The position numbers and the translations under genes were made by a program. From assembly GCF_013744875.1 (NCBI RefSeq), contig NZ_CP059399.1:930001-994000 (forward strand): a stretch of DNA of 64,000 bases, in the 5' to 3' direction. Numbering within the stretch: the stretch's first letter is position 1; each line of letters opens with the position of its first letter. The DNA is from Nocardia huaxiensis. Lineage in GTDB: Bacteria; Actinomycetota; Actinomycetes; Mycobacteriales; Mycobacteriaceae. Positions 47,313 through 55,096 of the stretch are shown piece after piece. The notes beneath the pieces are model-generated. The model made no database searches and was not told the origin of the DNA. It worked only from the letters and a program-made list of their open reading frames with translations.

Positions 47313-47520
47313 TACACAGAAGGGAGGTGGTCAGAGAAATGGTTATTTCTAGGACGCGTGAGGTGGCTGCCAGCTAGGCGCTACCGCTGCAGAACGGATT
47401 CTCGTTAGCGCGAGCGCCTAGCGAATCCAAGGCAGTCACCCGGCCCCCGAGTCCCTGATCTGTCCGATCAGGATCGCGTGAGTTGCATCCGCGATACCAG
47501 GCTCGGGGGTCGTTCCTTGT
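47313..47520 (+). ncRNA. Candidate structured RNA downstream of cydC
   Basis: Nested stems can be read directly. GGTGGCTGCC (47362-47371) pairs with 47431-47440 over 10 bp with one G-U; inside it 47373-47382 pairs with 47413-47422 (10 bp), then 47385-47388 with 47407-47410 and AACG with CGTT (47393-47396, 47403-47406). A second domain is closed by CCCCCGAG (47444-47451) with CTCGGGGG (47502-47509) and holds two hairpins: CCTGATC/GATCAGG (47454-47472) and ATCGCG/CGCGAT (47473-47495). TCGTTCCTTGTT follows the last arm as a possible terminator tail. The RNA has its own promoter and starts with a ribosome-binding site and a short ORF. No RNA family is recognised. Direction is taken from the promoter; expression is unproven. 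Confidence 0.6.
47339..47377 (+). CDS. 12-codon ORF inside the structured RNA
   Basis: ATG 47339 to TAG 47377 encodes MVISRTREVAAS, preceded by GGGAGGTGG (GGAGG 47323-47327, 11 nt away). The stop codon lies inside the inner stem arm (47373-47382), and codons 9-11 form most of the outer stem arm, so translation would open the fold. This layout resembles leader peptides. It may also be chance. Confidence 0.4.
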   Translation: MVISRTREVAAS

Positions 47521-47533
47521 TCTGGGAAAGCAG

Positions 47534-48208
47534 TCAGCCGATGTAGCGCTGCAGTCGCGCCGAGAGCCGAGGCTCCAGGGCCCCATCCGCCGCGATGCGC
47601 TCTTCCACGTAGCCGAGATCGCCGCCCTCGACGATGCCGTACAGCCGCTTGGCGCCGCCCACGACGACTCCGGACTGCGAACGGATCACCACGTCGGTGG
47701 CCAGCTCCCAGGACGACTGGGTGAGCGCCTGACCGTAGAACAGCTCCACGATGCCGGACGAGTGGGTGAGCAGCAGCTCCAGCACCTCGTCGTCACCGTC
47801 GATGCCGACCCGCCAGAAGCCGCTCTCGCGCAGATCCGGTCCGGCGTACTTGCCGTCGGAATCGAGCTTCCAGGAACGGGATTCCCACGTCAGGTAGTCG
47901 CCGCCATCGTGCGAGACGATGATCTGCTGCCCGAAGCGGTAGTCGCCGGTCTCCGCGTCATTGCCCTCGCCCTCGCCGCGCCACACGCCCACCAGCGGCA
48001 GCAGGGCGAGCATGGAGGAGCTCAGGTCGGGGCCGAGCCGGAGGTTGGCGGTGTCCTCGGGAAGCGGTAGGCCGTCGAGCGAGGGGATATTGCGCACGCC
48101 GGTGTTCTTGGCGCGCTCGACAGCTTCGGAGACCGCCTGGTCGCCACTGCGGCGTACCGCAGTGCTGTCTTCCCCGTTTTGAATGTTCTCGCTCGCCGGC
48201 TCGGTCAC
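47534..48208 (-). CDS. Nitrobindin-like heme-binding beta-barrel protein
   Basis: A 224-residue protein with a FABP-like ten-strand barrel (THAP4/nitrobindin type; equivalent to M. tuberculosis Rv0813c as I recall). The [10 protein letters not shown] motif is near residue 75, and the heme-His region lies in VERITHSSG-like [15 protein letters not shown]. These proteins bind ferric heme and NO. About 60 polar residues precede the barrel. GTG 48208 overlaps the stop of the microprotein gene (GTGA), so the two are coupled. Confidence 0.85.
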   Translation of the reverse strand: MTEPASENIQNGEDSTAVRRSGDQAVSEAVERAKNTGVRNIPSLDGLPLPEDTANLRLGPDLSSSMLALLPLVGVWRGEGEGNDAETGDYRFGQQIIVSHDGGDYLTWESRSWKLDSDGKYAGPDLRESGFWRVGIDGDDEVLELLLTHSSGIVELFYGQALTQSSWELATDVVIRSQSGVVVGGAKRLYGIVEGGDLGYVEERIAADGALEPRLSARLQRYIG

Positions 48209-48300
48209 GACTCGGTGAACAGGCGGTAGGCGACGTACCCGGCGAACCAGGCAATCAGCACCGAGACGAGGACCAGCAGAATCTCGAAGAATTGCACCAC
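48205..48300 (-). CDS. 31-residue single-span membrane microprotein
   Basis: GTG 48300 to TGA 48205 encodes [20 protein letters not shown] then [11 protein letters not shown], a hydrophobic segment with a short polar end. TAGACT at 48308-48313 lies seven nt before the start (leaderless), and the stop overlaps the nitrobindin start (GTGA). This promoter plus coupling suggests a real gene that annotation usually misses. Its function is unknown; it may tether or regulate nitrobindin. Confidence 0.72.
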   Translation of the reverse strand: MVQFFEILLVLVSVLIAWFAGYVAYRLFTES

Positions 48301-48307
48301 GCTCGCG

Positions 48308-48313
48308 AGTCTA
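48308..48313 (-). promoter_or_regulatory. -10 box of the microprotein-nitrobindin unit
   Basis: TAGACT on the minus strand, seven nt before GTG 48300. Confidence 0.55.
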
Positions 48314-48335
48314 ATCCGCGACGCCCGCAGACATG

Positions 48336-48371
48336 AAAACGACCCCGGGGAAAATGAATCCCGGGGCCGTT
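48336..48371 (-). terminator. Terminator of the sulfur operon
   Basis: Arms 48338-48349 and 48360-48371 pair over 12 bp with one mismatch. Read on the minus strand, the stem runs into TTTT. It lies about 80 bp after the sseC stop. Confidence 0.72.
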
Positions 48372-48399
48372 CTGTGTGTTTCATCCCCCAGAGGTTCGG

Positions 48400-48423
48400 G
48401 GGTTCGGGGGCGAAGCCCCTGAG
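48400..48423. repeat. G-rich hairpin repeat, copy
   Basis: GGGTTCGGGGGCGAAGCCCC then TGAG; GGGGC-GAA-GCCCC folds into a tight hairpin. An identical 24-nt core lies at 53690-53713. It is 25 bp past the sseC stop, in the 3' region. Confidence 0.72.
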
Positions 48424-48448
48424 AATCCGAAGAGTCGGAATCTCCCTC

Positions 48449-48754
48449 TTACTTGGCGACGGTCACGTCGACCGAGTGGATGCCGGCGCCCTCGGGCGCG
48501 ACCTCGGCCGAACCGTTGCCGGACGCCGACAGCGCGCGGATGGTCCAGTTGCCCGGCGCCGCGAAGAAGCGGAAGTCACCGGTGCCGGAGGCGACAACCT
48601 CGGCGGTGAAGTCGCCGTTGCCGTCGAGCAGACGCACGAATGCGCCACCGACGGTCTGGCCGTCAGCAGTCAGGACGCGGCCGGTGATGACCGTTTCCTT
48701 CTCGACGTCGACATTGGCCGGGATGGCCTGACCCTGGGTAGGTGCTGCACACAT
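48449..48754 (-). CDS. sseC: DUF1416 protein SseC
   Basis: A 101-residue protein that accompanies thiosulfate sulfurtransferase in actinobacteria. After a short N-terminus (MCAAPTQGQAIPANV) it forms an all-beta domain (ITGRVLTADGQTVGGAFVRLLD) like a carboxypeptidase-regulatory fold. ATG 48754 lies 5 bp after the cysA stop. It is the last gene of the operon led by the polycysteine ORF. Confidence 0.9.
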   Translation of the reverse strand: MCAAPTQGQAIPANVDVEKETVITGRVLTADGQTVGGAFVRLLDGNGDFTAEVVASGTGDFRFFAAPGNWTIRALSASGNGSAEVAPEGAGIHSVDVTVAK

Positions 48755-48759
48755 ATTGA

Positions 48760-49593
48760 TTACGCTCCCAACTCGATCGGTGCACCGACGAGGGAGCCGT
48801 ACTCGGTCCAGCTCCCGTCGTAGTTCTTGACGTTCTTGTGGCCCAGCAGCTCCTGCAGCACGAACCAGGTGTGCGAGGAACGCTCGCCGATGCGGCAGTA
48901 GGCGATGGTCTCCTTCTCGCCGTCCAGGCCCGCGTCCTTGTACAGCTGCGCCAGCTCGGCGTCGCTCTTGAAGGTGCCGTCCTCGTTCGCGGCCTTGGAC
49001 CACGGCACGTTGATGGCGCCCGGGATGTGGCCTGGACGCTGCGACTGCTCCTGCGGCAGGTGGGCCGGGGCCAGGATCTTGCCGGAGAACTCGTCGGGCG
49101 AACGCACGTCGACCAGGTTCTTGTTGCCGATGGCGGCGATGGCGTCATCGCGGAAGGCGCGGATGGACAGGTCCTGCTCGGAGGCCTTGTACGCGGTGGC
49201 CGGGCGCACCTTGACGTCCTTGACCAGCGGGCGGCCGTCCAGCTCCCACTTCTTGCGGCCACCGTCGAGCAGCTTCACGTCCTGGTGGCCGTAGAGCTTG
49301 AAGTACCAGTAGGCGTAGGCCGCGAACCAGTTGTTGTTGCCGCCGTACAGCACGACGGTGTCGTCGTTGCCGATGCCGCGGGCCGACAGCAGATCGGAGA
49401 ACTGCTCACGGTTGACGAAGTCGCGGCGAACCTGGTCCTGCAGGTCCTTCTTCCAGTCGAGGCGCACGGCGCCCTCGATGTGGCCCAGGTCGTAGGCCGA
49501 GGTGTCTTCGTCGACCTCGACGAGGACGACGCCCGGGGTGTTCAGGTTCTCTTCGACCCAGTCTGCGGAGACCAGGACATCGGAGCGAGCCAT
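48760..49593 (-). CDS. cysA: Thiosulfate sulfurtransferase, two rhodanese domains
   Basis: A 277-residue tandem rhodanese enzyme that moves sulfane sulfur to thiol acceptors. The first domain (about 5-125) is inactive-like; the second carries the catalytic cysteine in IAYCRIGERSSHTW near residue 232. GAAAGGA upstream supports ATG 49593. The flanking DUF4395 and sseC genes and the cysteine-rich leader form a sulfur-responsive set. Confidence 0.94.
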   Translation of the reverse strand: MARSDVLVSADWVEENLNTPGVVLVEVDEDTSAYDLGHIEGAVRLDWKKDLQDQVRRDFVNREQFSDLLSARGIGNDDTVVLYGGNNNWFAAYAYWYFKLYGHQDVKLLDGGRKKWELDGRPLVKDVKVRPATAYKASEQDLSIRAFRDDAIAAIGNKNLVDVRSPDEFSGKILAPAHLPQEQSQRPGHIPGAINVPWSKAANEDGTFKSDAELAQLYKDAGLDGEKETIAYCRIGERSSHTWFVLQELLGHKNVKNYDGSWTEYGSLVGAPIELGA

Positions 49594-49624
49594 TGTGTTC
49601 CTTTCGAGGTGGCGGGTGCCGGTG

Positions 49625-50128
49625 TCAGGCGGTGGGATGGGGGTTGGTCGGCGCGGTGCGGAACCGCGAGACGAGCGGATAGATCTTGCAGCCCAGGCAG
49701 ATGCCGAAGGCGGCGTTGAGGAAGGCCGCGAACAACGCGAAACCGGTGAAGATCGCACCGATCACCGAATTGCCTGCGGCATAACCCAGTACGCCGATCA
49801 CGGCGAACACCAGGCCGACCAACTGCGCGAACCGCAGCGGCGCAACAGGTTCCACCGCGGGGGCGGGACCGATCTTGGGCGCGACATAGGTCGCGTAGAG
49901 CCGGCCGTAGGGGCTGCGGCGCGGGCCGTAGGCGGCGCCGAGTGCGAACACGGCGGCCTGCAGGGCCAGCAGCACGGTGGCGGCCGGGACGGAAAACGTA
50001 GCGATGATCAATACGAGCGCCAAGGCGGCGGTGGTGATCCAGGCGGCGAACCGCGGGCCGCGCACATCCACCTGTCCGGTGGGGGCGGTGGAATTTTGTG
50101 TACTACCGGGAGTGTTCGGGTTCGACAT
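49625..50128 (-). CDS. DUF4395 membrane protein
   Basis: A 167-residue protein with about four helices, with the domain start VDVRGPRFAAWITTAALALV and the conserved LNAAFGICLGCKIYPLV near the end; the two cysteines in CLGC may take part in sulfur handling. A hydrophilic N-terminus of about 22 residues precedes the domain. It follows the leader ORF and hairpins and precedes cysA by 31 bp. It may transport or transfer sulfur species; this is inferred from linkage. Confidence 0.88.
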   Translation of the reverse strand: MSNPNTPGSTQNSTAPTGQVDVRGPRFAAWITTAALALVLIIATFSVPAATVLLALQAAVFALGAAYGPRRSPYGRLYATYVAPKIGPAPAVEPVAPLRFAQLVGLVFAVIGVLGYAAGNSVIGAIFTGFALFAAFLNAAFGICLGCKIYPLVSRFRTAPTNPHPTA

Positions 50129-50158
50129 GGGAATGCTCCTGCGCTGAAGGATTATTGG

Positions 50159-50245
50159 CCAGATCGCCGGAGGATCTGGACGATCTCTCGTACGGCGGAC
50201 GAATCCGGTCGGCGCGTCAGGAAGGGACGTGTAAAGGCCGACCGG
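50159..50245 (-). promoter_or_regulatory. Hairpins of a cysteine attenuator
   Basis: Reading the minus strand, CCGGTCGGC (50237-50245) begins right after the leader stop and pairs with GCCGACCGG (50205-50213). A second hairpin, CCAGATC with GATCTGG (50173-50179 and 50159-50165), lies 30 bp before the DUF4395 start. Ribosome stalling at the Cys codons would change which of these folds. Confidence 0.6.
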
Positions 50246-50332
50246 CTAGCGGCACAGGCAGCAACAACCACCGAGGCGGCACAGGTCTACCGTGCGGCGT
50301 CGGGTGAGCATCAGCTCGCGGTTGGTTTGCAC
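50246..50332 (-). CDS. Leaderless polycysteine leader peptide
   Basis: GTG 50332 to TAG 50246 encodes 28 residues, with RRRTVDLCRLGGCCCLCR at the end, including five cysteines in the last 11 residues. TAAACT at 50340-50345 lies seven nt before the GTG, so translation starts at the 5' end of the RNA; ATG 50311 in frame is a weaker start. Such polycysteine leaderless ORFs are known in mycobacteria as cysteine-responsive attenuators of sulfur operons. It precedes DUF4395-cysA-sseC, the expected target. Confidence 0.8.
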   Translation of the reverse strand: MQTNRELMLTRRRTVDLCRLGGCCCLCR

Positions 50333-50339
50333 GAGAGGG

Positions 50340-50345
50340 AGTTTA
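50340..50345 (-). promoter_or_regulatory. -10 box of the polycysteine leader
   Basis: TAAACT on the minus strand, seven nt before GTG 50332. Confidence 0.55.
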
Positions 50346-50388
50346 CCCAAAAATTCGGGGAAATTGGACCCGGGGTCCGTAATGCTGG

Positions 50389-50850
50389 TCACTCGACCGC
50401 CTCGGAGCCGGTCAATTCGCCCAGTGACGTGCGCAGATCCGCGGCCTTGGGCACTCCGGAAATTCGGAACCGCTCCCGTCCCCGGGCATCGAGGACGAAG
50501 GTGGTCGGCAGCGACAGCACGTTCAGTTCGCGCGCCAGCGCCGGGTCCGCGTCGATGTCGATCTCGAGATCCAGCGGCGGGCGGGGCGCGTCCGCGAGTT
50601 CGGCCACCACACTCGAAACGACTCGGCGCACGGCCGCGCACGGGCCGCACCAGTCGGCGGAGAAGTGCAGCACGGTGGGCCGGCCCGGAACCACTCCGGC
50701 GGCGGCCAGCAATTGCGCACGGGCATCGGCTTTTTCGGGAGCGGTCTCGCTCACCTGTGTGCTGCGCACGCGACCTTCGTTGCGGCGCACCAGGATTCCC
50801 ACGCCGATCGCTCCCGCGACCGCCGCGGCCAGCACGCCGAGCGCGATCAT
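50389..50850 (-). CDS. thiX: Membrane-anchored thioredoxin-like protein
   Basis: A 153-residue protein with one N-terminal helix (about 2-21) and a thioredoxin fold carrying the redox motif CGPC in HFSADWCGPCAAVRR near residue 68-71, and the cis-proline in SLPTTFV. It should face outside. ATG 50850 overlaps the lmeA stop. It ends 57 bp before the leader ORF, so it is transcribed from the lmeA promoter rather than with cysA. Confidence 0.9.
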   Translation of the reverse strand: MIALGVLAAAVAGAIGVGILVRRNEGRVRSTQVSETAPEKADARAQLLAAAGVVPGRPTVLHFSADWCGPCAAVRRVVSSVVAELADAPRPPLDLEIDIDADPALARELNVLSLPTTFVLDARGRERFRISGVPKAADLRTSLGELTGSEAVE

Positions 50851-51731
50851 GGCTGCTGTAGCCGATCCAGATCGAGGACCACGTTCTCGGCGGTGCCCTC
50901 CACGATGATCACTCCGCCGAGCGCCTGCACCTTGGTGGGCATGATGCCGAAGGGCAGATCGCGCACGTCGATGGTGCGGGTGAAACGCGCGAGCACCGCG
51001 GCCTTCTCCGACTCGGGCACCACCGCGGGCTTCTCCGCCTCCGGCACCACCGCCGCCGGCGAGGAGTCCGATCCGCGATAGATGTCGGTGGCGATGATGT
51101 GCACCTGATCGCCGTCCAGGCGCAGTTCGGCGAGCACGCTCACCACCTGCTTGCTCTTGCTGGTCGTCGGCACGGTGCTGAGCGAGACCGCGCTGTCGTC
51201 GGAATCGGGGTACAGCGAGATGGTGCCCGCCAGCCGGATCAGGCCGGGCTTCAACTGGGTGCTGGTGATGCCGGACCCGCCCGAACCGCCCGAGCCGTCG
51301 GACTTATCGGTGGACGGACCGAGCACCTGCAGATCCGGGATCTTGAACAGCCGGCCCAGATCGACCGATTCGAAGCGCATGGTCGCGTTCACCTCGTCCA
51401 CCGGCACCCGATTCGCCACGCCGTCCACCAGATCGCGCATGGGCAGCCGCACGCCGCGCAGGTCGGCCTCGGAATAGATCGAGCCCTGCACATCGGTGCG
51501 CGGGGTGCGGGTCCGGATCTTCACGTTCTCGAATTCCCCGTCGAGGGCCTGCGACACGAACGGATGCAGAATCGATTCGCGGAAGGTGACCTCGGGATCG
51601 GAGCCGAGACCCGAACCCTGGCGCAGCAGTCGCGATACCCGGTACTCCGAATACGCGGCGACACCGAAGTCGAGCACGACGGCCAGCCCTGCCAGGCAGA
51701 GCAGCCCGATGATCAGCCTCCGGAAATACAT
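50847..51731 (-). CDS. lmeA: LmeA-like DUF2993 exported protein
   Basis: A 294-residue protein with a signal-anchor at about 4-26 (RRLIIGLLCLAGLAVVLDFG), then a DUF2993 domain. The M. tuberculosis equivalent, Rv0817c, controls lipomannan chain elongation as I recall. Positions 100-180 contain LRLPMRDLVDG-like LPMRDLVDGVAN and a Ser/Gly-rich stretch (SDGSGGSGGSG). ATG 51731 has TAGGGT seven nt upstream. Confidence 0.83.
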   Translation of the reverse strand: MYFRRLIIGLLCLAGLAVVLDFGVAAYSEYRVSRLLRQGSGLGSDPEVTFRESILHPFVSQALDGEFENVKIRTRTPRTDVQGSIYSEADLRGVRLPMRDLVDGVANRVPVDEVNATMRFESVDLGRLFKIPDLQVLGPSTDKSDGSGGSGGSGITSTQLKPGLIRLAGTISLYPDSDDSAVSLSTVPTTSKSKQVVSVLAELRLDGDQVHIIATDIYRGSDSSPAAVVPEAEKPAVVPESEKAAVLARFTRTIDVRDLPFGIMPTKVQALGGVIIVEGTAENVVLDLDRLQQP

Positions 51732-51738
51732 GGGGCCA

Positions 51739-51744
51739 ACCCTA
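51739..51744 (-). promoter_or_regulatory. -10 box of leaderless lmeA operon
   Basis: TAGGGT on the minus strand, seven nt before ATG 51731. Confidence 0.55.
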
Positions 51745-51961
51745 TCGGGCCGCGCGCCCGCACGACGATCGGCGAGCTCACGCCGTTTCGGTATTCGGTG
51801 TGATGTTTCGTTAGCGGGGCTGTGATGCGTCGCCCGCATTGCGTGGTCTGGTCCAAGTACGCGCTAATGTATGACCCGAATTACCTGTGATGACTTGCAT
51901 GCGGGTGTGGCAGACAATGCGGTAGCCACACACATGCCAGAGATGGGATGGAGGGCCCCCC

Positions 51962-52717
51962 ATGGAGCTGCTCCTGCTGACCTCCGACCCCAATCCTGAG
52001 TCGGTGCTGCCGTCACTGGCGCTGCTGCCGCACCACGTGCGGCCCGCTCCCACCGAGGTGGCGTCGCTGCTGGAGGCGGGATCCGCCGATGTGGCGCTCG
52101 TCGACGCCCGCACCGATCTGGCCGCCGCGCGCGGCCTGTGTCGTTTGCTGGGCAGCACCGGATCGTCGGTGCCCGTGGTCGCGGTGCTCACCGAGGGCGG
52201 CCTGGTCGCCGTCAATGCGGACTGGGGACTGGACGACATTCTGCTGCCCGGCACCGGACCCGCCGAACTCGATGCCCGGCTGCGGCTGCTGGTGGCCCGC
52301 AACGGTGGCGTCGCCAGCCCGGAGAACACCGGCAAGATCACCCTGGGTGAGCTGGTCATCGACGAGGGCACCTACACCGCGCGCCTGCGCGGCCGCCCGC
52401 TCGACCTCACCTACAAGGAATTCGAACTGCTGAAATACCTCGCGCAGCATGCCGGCCGGGTGTTCACCCGCGCCCAGCTGCTGCAGGAGGTGTGGGGTTA
52501 CGACTTCTTCGGCGGCACCCGCACCGTGGACGTGCACGTGCGGCGGCTGCGCGCGAAACTCGGCAGCGAGTACGAGTCGCTCATCGGAACGGTGCGTAAT
52601 GTCGGGTACAAGGCGGTGCGGCCGGCCCGGACGTCCGGCAAGGGCGACGCGGTCACCTTCCCTGATGCGGACGACACCGGCGACAGTGAATTGACCACGG
52701 CGAACGGCACTTTCTAG
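51962..52717 (+). CDS. glnR: GlnR-like OmpR-family regulator
   Basis: A 251-residue response-regulator-like protein. The N-terminal half (1-115) is receiver-like but atypical, as in the orphan nitrogen regulator GlnR, which works without a phosphorylated pocket. The C-terminal winged helix (about 130-220) contains [17 protein letters not shown] and [20 protein letters not shown] lies before ATG 51962. The equivalent in M. tuberculosis is Rv0818, as I recall. mshD follows with no gap. Confidence 0.88.
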   Translation: MELLLLTSDPNPESVLPSLALLPHHVRPAPTEVASLLEAGSADVALVDARTDLAAARGLCRLLGSTGSSVPVVAVLTEGGLVAVNADWGLDDILLPGTGPAELDARLRLLVARNGGVASPENTGKITLGELVIDEGTYTARLRGRPLDLTYKEFELLKYLAQHAGRVFTRAQLLQEVWGYDFFGGTRTVDVHVRRLRAKLGSEYESLIGTVRNVGYKAVRPARTSGKGDAVTFPDADDTGDSELTTANGTF

Positions 52718-53656
52718 ATGATTTCGGAGCGGCAGCCGGGTATGCGGCTGCGGGAGCTCGGCTGGGACCGGCGGGTGCCGGACGCGGTCGCGGCGCAGAC
52801 ACGGTCGGTGATCGAGCGGGCGACCGCGGTCGACGGGGTGGCCCCGATATCCGAGCAGGCGGTGCTGTCGCTGGGCGCGGAGTCCGAGGCGTGGCATCAC
52901 GTGGTGGCGTCCGAAAACGGCTCCGGCGTGGCCGGATACGTGAATCTCGTGCCCTCGCACGGCGGGCATCCGGCCATGGCCGAGATCGTGGTGGATCCGG
53001 CGGCGCGCGGGCGGGGTCTGGGCGCGAGCCTGGTGCGGGCCGCGCTGGAGGCCGGCGGGCGTGGGGCGCGGGTCTGGGCGCACGGTGATCTGCCGCCCGC
53101 GCGGGCGGTCGCCGAACGGTTGAAGCTGTCCGTGGCGCGCGAACTCTGGCAGATGCGCCGCGATCTCGCTAACTCCGAGCTACCGGAATTGGCGGTGCCC
53201 GAGGGGCTCGAATTGCGAACCTACGCCGGGCCTTCCGACGATGCCGAGATCCTGCGGGTCAACGGCGAAGCCTTCTCCTGGCATCCGGAGCAGGGCGCGT
53301 GGACCGCACGCGATATCGAGGCTCGGCGCAATGAATCCTGGTTCGACCCGAAGGGTCTGTTCCTGGCGTTCGATCCCGCCGAGCCGGACAAGCTCCTCGG
53401 ATTCCACTGGACCAAGATCCACTACGACGAAAACCCGCACCTCGGTGAGGTTTACGTCGTCGGCGTCGATCCCTCGGCGCAGGGCCGCGGCCTCGGCCGC
53501 CTGCTCACCCTCGCCGGTCTGCACTATCTGCGCGATCGCGGCCTCGGCTCGGTCCTCCTCTACACCGAGGCCGACAACACCGCCGCCGTGCACACTTACA
53601 CCAAGCTCGGTTTCGAGCGCTTCCACGTGGATGTCGCCTACGCGCTGTCGCCTTAG
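52718..53656 (+). CDS. mshD: Mycothiol synthase MshD
   Basis: A 312-residue enzyme with two GNAT domains that acetylates the cysteinyl-GlcN-Ins precursor, the last step of mycothiol synthesis. The first domain is about 10-145 and the second 155-312 (VVGVDPSAQGRGLGRLLTL for acetyl-CoA binding, also DPAARGRGLGASLV in the first). ATG 52718 directly follows the glnR stop. Mycothiol marks an actinobacterial origin. Confidence 0.95.
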   Translation: MISERQPGMRLRELGWDRRVPDAVAAQTRSVIERATAVDGVAPISEQAVLSLGAESEAWHHVVASENGSGVAGYVNLVPSHGGHPAMAEIVVDPAARGRGLGASLVRAALEAGGRGARVWAHGDLPPARAVAERLKLSVARELWQMRRDLANSELPELAVPEGLELRTYAGPSDDAEILRVNGEAFSWHPEQGAWTARDIEARRNESWFDPKGLFLAFDPAEPDKLLGFHWTKIHYDENPHLGEVYVVGVDPSAQGRGLGRLLTLAGLHYLRDRGLGSVLLYTEADNTAAVHTYTKLGFERFHVDVAYALSP

Positions 53657-53689
53657 CGTTCCTCACCGGAGGGTTCCGGACTCCTTCGG

Positions 53690-53713
53690 GGGTTCGGGGG
53701 CGAAGCCCCTGAG
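53690..53713. repeat. G-rich hairpin repeat, copy
   Basis: 24-nt core identical to 48400-48423, starting 34 bp after the mshD stop. It may act as a 3' end signal. Confidence 0.72.
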
Positions 53714-53782
53714 GGCCCCGGGAGTGGTGCGAGCTACTGTGAGGCAAACGTCACATATGGTGCAGCGTAATCGGGGCGGGTT

Positions 53783-53804
53783 GTTCATCTCCCGTTCACC
53801 TGCC
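53783..53804 (+). promoter_or_regulatory. PHO box upstream of pstS
   Basis: GTTCATCTCCC (53783-53793) and GTTCACCTGCC (53794-53804) are two 11-nt direct repeats, matching the actinobacterial PhoP recognition pattern. It lies 150 bp before the pstS start, in keeping with phosphate-starvation control. Confidence 0.8.
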
Positions 53805-53954
53805 CTGGTCCAACTGTCAACCGAGCGCCCTTACGTTGCTTGTGGGCGGTACCGAGCTGCCCGGTGTGCTAGTTCGCAGCGAACGGCCGCCACCGATACG
53901 CCCGTCCGACCGTTGAGGGGTCGGGCGTGCAAACCGTGATTCCCGGAGGAATAG

Positions 53955-55076
53955 GTGAATCTCAAGCGCAGCACCACCGTGTTCGGTGCGCTGATCGCGG
54001 CCGGTGCCATGACGCTCACGGCGTGTGGCAGTGACGACAACACCACCGAGACCGGCAACGCGAGCAAGATCGACGTCGCCTGCGGCGGCAAGACCGCGCT
54101 CAAGGCCAGCGGCTCGTCCGCGCAGAAGAACGCGATGGATCGCTTCGTCGCCGCCTACGAGGCCAACTGCGACGGCTTCAAACTCGACTACACCTCGTCG
54201 GGCTCCGGCGCCGGCGTGAAGGAATTCCTCGGCGGCCAGACCGATTTCGCGGGCTCCGACTCGCCGCTGAGCGCCAAGAAGAACGAGGTCGCCGACGCCG
54301 AGGCCCGCTGCGGCGCGCCGGCGTGGAACCTGCCGACCGTCTTCGGACCGGTCGCGGTGACCTACAACATCCCGGGCGTCACCGACCTGGTGCTGGACGG
54401 CCCGACCATGGCCAAGATCTTCAACGGCCAGATCACCACCTGGGACGACGTGGCCATCAAGGCACTCAACCAGAAGGCCGCCCTGCCGTCGGAGAAGATC
54501 GCCGTGATCTTCCGCTCGGACGAGTCGGGCACCACCGACAACTTCCAGAAGTACCTGACCGCCGCCTCCGAGGGCGCGTGGACCCAGGAGTCCGGCAAGA
54601 CCTTCAACGGCGGTGTCGGTGAGGGCGCCAAGGGCAATGAGGGCACCTCGGCCGCGGTGAAGAACACCAAGTTCGCCATCACCTACAACGAGTGGTCGTT
54701 CGCGAAGGCGCAGGGCCTGTCCATTGCCCGCATCCTGACCGCGTCGACCTCCAACGACCCGAAGCCGGTCGAGCTGACCGCGGAGACCGCGGGCAAGGCC
54801 ATCGACGGCGTGAAGATCTCCGGCCAGGGCAACGACCTCGTGCTCGACCTGTCCTCGATCTACAAGCCGACCACCGGTGGCGCGTACCCGATCGTCATGC
54901 CGACCTACGAGATCGTCTGCTCCAAGTACAAGGACGCCGACACCGCGAAGGCCGTCAAGGCGTTCCTCGTCTCCGCGCTCGGCAATGGCCAGAGCGGTCT
55001 GGCGGATGCCGGCTACGTGCCGATCCCGGACCAGTTCAAGACCAAGCTGACCACGGCCGTCAACGCCATCTCCTGA
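53955..55076 (+). CDS. pstS: Phosphate ABC transporter, binding lipoprotein PstS
   Basis: A 373-residue high-affinity phosphate receptor. The lipobox LTAC gives lipidated Cys24. Phosphate-binding loops are recognisable in [23 protein letters not shown] and [17 protein letters not shown] at 53945-53950 precedes GTG 53955. It leads pstSCAB behind a PHO box. Confidence 0.95.
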   Translation: MNLKRSTTVFGALIAAGAMTLTACGSDDNTTETGNASKIDVACGGKTALKASGSSAQKNAMDRFVAAYEANCDGFKLDYTSSGSGAGVKEFLGGQTDFAGSDSPLSAKKNEVADAEARCGAPAWNLPTVFGPVAVTYNIPGVTDLVLDGPTMAKIFNGQITTWDDVAIKALNQKAALPSEKIAVIFRSDESGTTDNFQKYLTAASEGAWTQESGKTFNGGVGEGAKGNEGTSAAVKNTKFAITYNEWSFAKAQGLSIARILTASTSNDPKPVELTAETAGKAIDGVKISGQGNDLVLDLSSIYKPTTGGAYPIVMPTYEIVCSKYKDADTAKAVKAFLVSALGNGQSGLADAGYVPIPDQFKTKLTTAVNAIS

Positions 55077-55096
55077 TCGACTGATCGAAAAACACC

